NCBI GenBank assembly: GCA_005774595.1 | Contig: VAUM01000056.1 | Span: 1 to 8,830 of the forward strand | Reading direction: 5' to 3' | Source: Actinomycetota bacterium | GTDB taxonomy: Bacteria; Actinomycetota; Coriobacteriia; Anaerosomatales; D1FN1-002 | DNA length: 8,830 nucleotides | Shown here: in pieces, positions 5,877-8,830 of the stretch | Layout of the letters: every line of letters starts with the position of its first letter | How positions within the stretch are numbered: the stretch's first letter is position 1 | The notes under the pieces: model-generated | What the model saw: the letters and a program-made list of their open reading frames with translations, nothing else | The model's database searches: none | What the model was told of the DNA's origin: nothing | Translations under genes and position numbers: made by a program

Positions 5877-5947
5877 AGCCTCACGCACCTTCCACTCGGG
5901 GCCGGGGCGACAAGTGTAGCGCACGAGTCCCGGTCGCCCGGTGCGGG

Positions 5948-5953
5948 TATAGT
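5948..5953 (+). promoter_or_regulatory. -10 box of the superoxide reductase gene
   Basis: TATAGT (five of six consensus bases) lies 53 bases before the ATG of superoxide reductase. It would place the transcript start near 5960 and a leader of about 45 bases carrying the strong AGGAGG ribosome site at 5993-5998. The -35 region (around 5925-5930, GAGTCC) is poor, so an activator or a tolerant sigma factor would be needed. The isochorismatase gene starts in the opposite direction from the same 130-base region. Confidence 0.5.
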
Positions 5954-6006
5954 CCCTACGCGCACGCCCCGCATCATCCGCCCGCACACCTAGGAGGCAG
6001 CACGAG

Positions 6007-6357
6007 ATGACCGATGCGCCGATCCTCGACCCGGTCCACGAGGTCACCGACCTTGAGAACGCCGACGATTTCACGAAGAAGCACACGCCGGTCGTCACGC
6101 TGGAGCCCGCAGGCGACGGCGCCGTGCGCGTGACGGTGGAGGTCGGCCACTTGGTCGCCCACCCGAACCTGCCCGACCACTTCATCCAGTGGATCGCGCT
6201 GTACGCCGGCGGCTCCGAGGTCGCGCGCTTCGAGCTGTCGGCCGTCGCGACCGCACCGGTGGTCTCGGCGGTCCTGGTGGTGGACGGAGGCACCGTGTTG
6301 CGCGCGGTCGCGAGCTGCAACCTGCACGGCCTGTGGGCCGGCGAGGCGGTCGTGTAG
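6007..6357 (+). CDS. Superoxide reductase, neelaredoxin type (116 aa)
   Basis: Superoxide reductase reduces superoxide to hydrogen peroxide at a mononuclear non-heme iron without making oxygen, and is typical of anaerobes. The active-site ligands can be read off: H26 in KKHTPVV, H52 in AHPN, H58 in PDHFIQWI, and C104/H107 in CNLHGLW, the four-histidine/one-cysteine centre. There is no N-terminal desulforedoxin CxxC domain, so this is the one-iron form. The glutamate that usually precedes K-H (E-K-H in Pyrococcus furiosus) is a lysine here (K24-K25-H26), so the sixth-ligand glutamate appears absent, while the catalytically important lysine (K25) is kept. The start is supported by AGGAGG with a 9-base spacer. 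The gene faces a MarR regulator tail to tail. An electron donor could be a rubredoxin or the nearby iron-sulfur proteins; that is inference. Confidence 0.95.
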   Translation: MTDAPILDPVHEVTDLENADDFTKKHTPVVTLEPAGDGAVRVTVEVGHLVAHPNLPDHFIQWIALYAGGSEVARFELSAVATAPVVSAVLVVDGGTVLRAVASCNLHGLWAGEAVV

Positions 6358-6369
6358 CGGAGCTACGCG
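6351..6369. terminator. Compact hairpin spanning the convergent stop codons
   Basis: CGTGTAGC (6351-6358), a GGA loop, and GCTACGCG (6362-6369) form an 8-base-pair stem with one G-U pair in the plus-strand transcript. The stem contains both TAG stop codons, of superoxide reductase (6355-6357) and of the marR gene (6363-6365), which are only 5 bases apart. There is no T run on either side, so it is not a standard intrinsic terminator. It may still slow convergent polymerases or protect 3' ends. Confidence 0.35.
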
Positions 6370-6845
6370 TCCGGCTCGCGCCCGAGCTCGCGCTCCGCGG
6401 CCCCGATCACGATGCCCAGCAGACCGGCGAGCTGATCGAGCTGCTCGGGCGTGAGGTCGGCGCACGCCCGCTCCAGCGAACGCTGCGTCGCTGCCGCGAT
6501 CCCCGGCATCATCTCGACCCCGCGATCTCCCACCACCACGAGCCGTGAACGGCTGTCGGCAGGATTCGGCTGTGTCGCGAGCCAGCGGCCGCGGACGAGC
6601 CGGGTGAGCAGCGCCGAGAACACGCTCTTGTCGATGGCGAGGTAGTGACAGATCTCCGTCACCGTGCCGGGGTCGCCGGCCTGCTCGCGGCGATGCACCT
6701 CGCGGATCGCGGCGGCCTGTTGCGCGTTGATGCCCGCCCCCGCGAGCTCGATCTCGAGCAGCTCGCGGAGGAGGCGCATCGCGCGGTTGATGTAGAAGCC
6801 GACGTTGCGGCCAGCCGGAGCAGTGAGCAGTCCGTCGTCTGCCAC
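6363..6845 (-). CDS. MarR-family transcriptional regulator (160 aa)
   Basis: A winged-helix dimeric DNA-binding protein. Residues about 14-38 form the N-terminal dimerisation helix. The DNA-binding part follows: TVTEICHYLAIDKSVFSALLTRLVRGRWL (61-89), containing the recognition helix, then the wing PADSRSRLVVVGDRG (95-109) with its D-x-R pattern. C-terminal helices include RSLERACADLTPEQLDQLAGLLGIV. C66, just before the recognition helix, and C127-region cysteine could be redox sensitive, but that is speculation. I chose the GTG at 6845 because GGGAGGG sits 7 bases upstream; the frame extends only 15 codons further without a comparable site. It is divergent from the iron-sulfur flavoprotein and convergent with superoxide reductase. 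The usual MarR arrangement predicts control of its own gene and the divergent flavoprotein, and possibly the following exporter. Confidence 0.9.
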   Translation of the reverse strand: MADDGLLTAPAGRNVGFYINRAMRLLRELLEIELAGAGINAQQAAAIREVHRREQAGDPGTVTEICHYLAIDKSVFSALLTRLVRGRWLATQPNPADSRSRLVVVGDRGVEMMPGIAAATQRSLERACADLTPEQLDQLAGLLGIVIGAAERELGREPDA

Positions 6846-6875
6846 CCTGATGCCCTCCCAGTGACGTGCGTCGCC

Positions 6876-6892
6876 CGCACAGTGTCGCACAG
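6876..6892. repeat. Tandem CGCACAG repeats, candidate regulator operator
   Basis: CGCACAG occurs at 6876-6882 and again at 6886-6892, exactly 10 bases (one helical turn) apart. The first copy also pairs with GTGCG at 6866-6870 as a perfect 5-base inverted repeat with a 5-base spacer. The site lies 31-47 bases upstream of the marR GTG, in the 142-base region shared with the divergent flavoprotein gene. This is a natural place for a MarR operator; assignment is inferred from position and symmetry only. Confidence 0.35.
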
Positions 6893-6947
6893 AACGCCCC
6901 CCCTGCCGGGCACATCATGGTCACAGGCGCTCGCAGAGACGGGGTGG

Positions 6948-6953
6948 TATAGA
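6948..6953 (+). promoter_or_regulatory. Extended -10 promoter of the flavoprotein-exporter pair
   Basis: TATAGA preceded by TGG (6945-6947) makes a TGN-extended -10 element, 34 bases before the flavoprotein ATG. No clear -35 is present at 16-18 bases, as is often tolerated with an extended -10. The transcript would start near 6960 and carry AGGAAGGGG ahead of the ATG. The tandem CGCACAG repeats lie about 55-70 bases upstream, too far to block this -10 directly but within reach of a dimer bound near marR. Confidence 0.45.
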
Positions 6954-6987
6954 GTGGACCCACCGTCGCCAGGAAGGGGCTCGCACC

Positions 6988-7563
6988 ATGAAGGTCGTCG
7001 CGTTCAACGGGTCCGCCCGCGAGGGCGGCAACACCTCGCTCCTTCTCAAGACCGTGCTCGCGCAGCTCGAGTCACGCGGGATCGACACCGAGCTCGTCGA
7101 ACTCGCGCACGCGAAGGTCACCCCGTGCAAGGCGTGCGGGAAGTGCCGCAAGAAACCGACGGGCAACTGCCCGGCCATCAAGGACGATGTCACGGCCTAC
7201 ATCGACACGATGCGCAAGGCCGACGGCATCCTCCTCGGCTCGCCGGTGTACTTCGCCGACGTGACGCCGCAGATGAAGGCCTTGATCGACCGCGCCGGCT
7301 ACGTCGCGCGCGGCAACGGCCACATGTTCGCGCGCAAAGTAGGCGCGGGTGTGGTAGCGGTCAGGCGTGCGGGCGCGATCCACGCGCTCGACACGATGAA
7401 CCACTTCTTCCTCATCTCGCAGATGGTCGTGCCCGGGTCGTCGTACTGGAACCTAGGGGTCGGGGGCCCGCGCGGCGAGGTCGACAACGATGCCGAGGGC
7501 ATGGCCACCATGCGCGACCTCGGCGAGAACATGGCCTGGGTGCTCAAGCGCCTGAAGGGCTGA
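6988..7563 (+). CDS. Iron-sulfur flavoprotein / NADPH-dependent FMN reductase family protein (191 aa)
   Basis: A flavodoxin-fold electron-transfer protein. The FMN phosphate loop is GSAREGGNTS (residues 8-17) and the second FMN segment is GSPVYFADVTPQMKALIDR. Between them sits a compact cysteine motif, C47-x2-C50-x2-C53-x7-C61 (PCKACGKCRKKPTGNC). This is the hallmark of Methanosarcina-type iron-sulfur flavoproteins, which carry one [4Fe-4S] cluster and FMN and are common in anaerobes, where reduction of oxygen or hydrogen peroxide has been proposed. The C-terminal part (NHFFLISQMVVPGSSYWNLGVG, then MATMRDLGENMAWVLKRLKG) fits the family. The ATG is supported by AGGAAGGGG with an 8-base spacer. 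It is divergent from marR and followed by the LysE-type gene after 14 bases, probably as one transcript. Proximity to superoxide reductase suggests oxidative-stress defence, by inference. Confidence 0.92.
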   Translation: MKVVAFNGSAREGGNTSLLLKTVLAQLESRGIDTELVELAHAKVTPCKACGKCRKKPTGNCPAIKDDVTAYIDTMRKADGILLGSPVYFADVTPQMKALIDRAGYVARGNGHMFARKVGAGVVAVRRAGAIHALDTMNHFFLISQMVVPGSSYWNLGVGGPRGEVDNDAEGMATMRDLGENMAWVLKRLKG

Positions 7564-7577
7564 GCGCGCCGGCCGCG

Positions 7578-8225
7578 ATGGACTCCGCAACCGCCCTCGC
7601 CGCCGCGCGCATCGGCCTCGCGGCCTTCGTCATCGCGTTCACCGGCGCGATGGCGCCCGGGCCGTTGCTCACCGTCGCGGTCACCGACACGCTGCGCCGA
7701 GGGCGCGTGTCCGCGATCCTGCTGCTCGTCGGCCACGCGCTGCTCGAGGCGCTGCTGCTGTTCGGCTTCGCGCTCGGCCTACAGGATCTGCTGCGTGAAC
7801 CGCTCGCCGCGACAGTGCTCGCGGTGGCCGGCGGCGGCTTCCTCGTGTGGATGGGCGGCTCGCTCATCCGCGACGCGCTGCGGGGGCGCATGACGCTCGA
7901 GGTCACTCCCGAGGACCGGCCGACCGACCTCAACCCCGTCGCCAAAGGCTGTCTCGTCTCGCTGTCGAACCCGTACTGGACGCTGTGGTGGGTCACGATC
8001 GGCGTCAAGCTCGCCGCCGATGCCCTGGCCGCTGGATGGCTCGGCGTCACGGCGTTCTTCATCGGACACGAGCTCGCCGACTTCGCGTGGTACGCCACTG
8101 TCATCCAGGCGGTGCACACGGGGCGGCGGTTCATCTCGGACCGCGTCTACGCGTGGGCGGTGGGCCTGCTCGCGGCCTTCATCGTGTACCTCGGCGTGAG
8201 CTTCATCGTGCGCGCGTTCCTGTAG
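7578..8225 (+). CDS. LysE-family exporter (215 aa)
   Basis: An integral membrane protein of the LysE/RhtB superfamily, which exports amino acids and other small solutes using the proton gradient. The signature first helix with GAMAPGPLLTV (23-33) is present, followed by a long helix-loop (DTLRRGRVSAILLLVGHALLEALL), a GGFLVWMGGSLIRDAL segment, and the conserved SLSNPYWTLWWVTIG (128-142). About six hydrophobic segments are seen, and the C-terminal helix ends VYLGVSFIVRAFL. Length matches the family (about 200-220 residues). The ATG at 7578 lies 14 bases after the flavoprotein stop and lacks a good Shine-Dalgarno, so translation may depend on the upstream gene. The upstream frame extension is antisense or out of frame with other genes and is rejected. 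Substrate unknown; its place in a MarR-linked cluster might mean export of a toxic compound, which is inference. Confidence 0.9.
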   Translation: MDSATALAAARIGLAAFVIAFTGAMAPGPLLTVAVTDTLRRGRVSAILLLVGHALLEALLLFGFALGLQDLLREPLAATVLAVAGGGFLVWMGGSLIRDALRGRMTLEVTPEDRPTDLNPVAKGCLVSLSNPYWTLWWVTIGVKLAADALAAGWLGVTAFFIGHELADFAWYATVIQAVHTGRRFISDRVYAWAVGLLAAFIVYLGVSFIVRAFL

Positions 8226-8244
8226 CCACGCGGGCGTCGGCGCC

Positions 8245-8268
8245 GTTCAGGCACGAGACTTGCTGAAC
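8245..8268 (+). promoter_or_regulatory. Sigma-54-like promoter match inside an inverted repeat
   Basis: GGCACG-N4-TTGC (8250-8263), followed by T at 8264, matches the sigma-54 core (consensus TGGCACG-N4-TTGCW) at every core base except the T before GGCACG, which is A. Spacing between GG and GC is exact. It would start transcription near 8275, about 37 bases before the ATG at 8312. The same bases are flanked by a perfect inverted repeat, GTTCAG (8245-8250) and CTGAAC (8263-8268), and a partial third copy (CTGAA, 8273-8277) follows one helical turn on. If the genome lacks rpoN, the inverted repeat may instead be an operator. No good sigma-A promoter is visible in the 86-base gap. Confidence 0.35.
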
Positions 8269-8311
8269 CGACCTGAATCGACGGCACGCGACCGAACCGA
8301 AAGGCGGCCGC

Positions 8312-8710
8312 ATGGCGCGCTTCATCGCGACGAACAAGGACCCCGACGCACACTGCGTGCAGGTCGAGGCGGGCTTCAAGGGCACCGACGGCAACTACTA
8401 CCTGATGCTGCGCCGCCTGCCGCCGCTCTACGCGAGACCGCCTCTGTGGCTCGTCCGGCTCAGCGCTGACACACTCGTCCAGCGCTGCGGCGACGGCACG
8501 AGCGAGACCTTCTACAAGGCGTACTCGCTGCAGGAGTTCACCGATACCGAGAAGCAGTTCCTCGGCAAGCTGACCCCTGGCGGCTCAGCACTGCCGTTCT
8601 TGAACTTCACCTACCCGAACGTGATCCGGGTCCTCGGCAAGAAGATCTACGTGCTCGAGGACGCCGAGGTCGCGGCCCTGCTCAAGCGGCGATGGGTCTT
8701 CGTGCCTTAG
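8312..8710 (+). CDS. Protein of unknown function (132 aa)
   Basis: I do not recognise this protein. It starts at ATG 8312 with GAAAGG 7 bases upstream, and has codon use like its neighbours. It is soluble-looking with no signal peptide or membrane helix, basic, and rich in aromatic residues. Visible stretches include MARFIATNKDPDAHCVQVEAG at the N-terminus, a proline-aromatic middle (LPPLYARPPLWLVRL, about 36-50), FYKAYSLQEFTDTEKQFLGKL (about 67-87), and an end reading IRVLGKKIYVLEDAEVAALLKRRWVFVP. There are two cysteines (C15, C59) with no metal motif. A strand-rich fold is plausible. It is a single-gene unit: preceded by the sigma-54-like element and facing the last gene tail to tail with 8 bases between stops. 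I assign no function. Confidence 0.75.
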   Translation: MARFIATNKDPDAHCVQVEAGFKGTDGNYYLMLRRLPPLYARPPLWLVRLSADTLVQRCGDGTSETFYKAYSLQEFTDTEKQFLGKLTPGGSALPFLNFTYPNVIRVLGKKIYVLEDAEVAALLKRRWVFVP

Positions 8711-8718
8711 ACGCATCG

Positions 8719-8830
8719 TCACCGGCCCGCGCGCACGTCCTCGAGTGCCTGGGCCGCCGAGGCCCACTCCTCGCCCAAAGCGGCGAGCCGCGCCTTCAGC
8801 GCGTTGTACTCCTCGAGCGCGGGCATGAAG
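8719..8830 (-). CDS. C-terminal tail of a coiled-coil-ending protein, possibly an ABC-F ATPase (5' part outside the window)
   Basis: Only the last 36 residues are in the window: FMPALEEYNALKARLAALGEEWASAAQALEDVRAGR, ending at TGA (8721-8719). The heptad-like spacing of leucines and alternating charges indicate a coiled-coil helix. Tails like this (a helix with E-x-Y-x-x-L and a later E-E-W) are common at the end of ABC-F ATPases, translation factors that bind the ribosomal E site, but other coiled-coil proteins cannot be excluded from so little. Of the frames on this strand it is the one with a coherent amphipathic composition and a stop that fits between the genes. Confidence 0.5.
   Translation of the reverse strand, partial: FMPALEEYNALKARLAALGEEWASAAQALEDVRAGR

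Noticed and set aside
3813..5919. Two long plus-strand frames (607 and 401 codons) opposite the fhs-folD region
   Set aside because: High-GC antisense frames without recognisable domains. The minus strand carries folD, ferredoxin, fhs ends and the hydrolase. They do not explain the damaged region as a new gene.
5974..6963. Minus-strand 329-codon frame opposite superoxide reductase and overlapping marR
   Set aside because: Its product is Arg/Gly/Ala-rich, out of frame with marR, and antisense to a clear superoxide reductase.
1..8830. Mobile element, prophage, CRISPR or defence island
   Set aside because: No transposase, integrase, regularly spaced repeat array, tRNA-associated att site or defence-type domain was seen on either strand; the genes are ordinary metabolic, redox and transport genes.

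Overview
The window is GC-rich bacterial DNA with dense, short-spaced genes and heavy use of GTG starts: about nine of the fifteen gene calls. Four gene pairs share a 4-base GTGA stop/start overlap. A superoxide reductase, an iron-sulfur flavoprotein, the [4Fe-4S] enzyme QueH, a small ferredoxin and remnants of an fhs-folD pair point to an anaerobic or microaerophilic high-GC organism. An actinobacterial (Coriobacteriia-like) origin is my best guess, but it is inferred from gene content only.

Layout. Positions 1-710 (minus) hold the N-terminal two thirds of queA. Two plus-strand genes follow (817-1820): a 77-residue unknown protein and a PHP-family metallophosphoesterase, coupled by GTGA. A minus-strand group then runs from about 3826 down to 1790: a secreted, C-terminally anchored unknown protein, a Gdt1/UPF0016 cation transporter, and queH. 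QueA and QueH catalyse the last two steps of tRNA queuosine synthesis, so both are in this window, though not in one operon.

Next is a minus-strand operon from 5876 down to 3901: an isochorismatase-like cysteine hydrolase, a wrecked fhs (formate-THF ligase), folD, and a small ferredoxin. This is the oddest part of the window. fhs keeps only about 30 N-terminal and 60 C-terminal residues, with an in-frame TAG and a frame change. folD is otherwise full length but has an in-frame TAG at codon 45. FolD and Fhs are the two usual routes to 10-formyl-THF, so losing both would matter unless there are other copies, or unless the sequence is wrong here.

From 5877 onward there is a redox-flavoured cluster. 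Superoxide reductase (6007-6357, plus) converges on a MarR-type regulator (6363-6845, minus), which is divergent from a [4Fe-4S]/FMN flavoprotein (6988-7563, plus). A LysE-family exporter follows directly (7578-8225). The window ends with an unrecognised 132-residue protein (8312-8710), preceded by a sigma-54-like promoter match, and the C-terminal tail of a minus-strand gene (8719-8830), possibly an ABC-F ATPase.

I see no rRNA or tRNA gene, CRISPR array, insertion sequence, prophage gene or defence system. No gene-free stretch exceeds 300 bases. Nothing here convincingly amounts to a new multi-gene system. The best leads are the damaged one-carbon genes, the small ferredoxin with an incomplete cluster motif, and the regulatory sites in the redox cluster.
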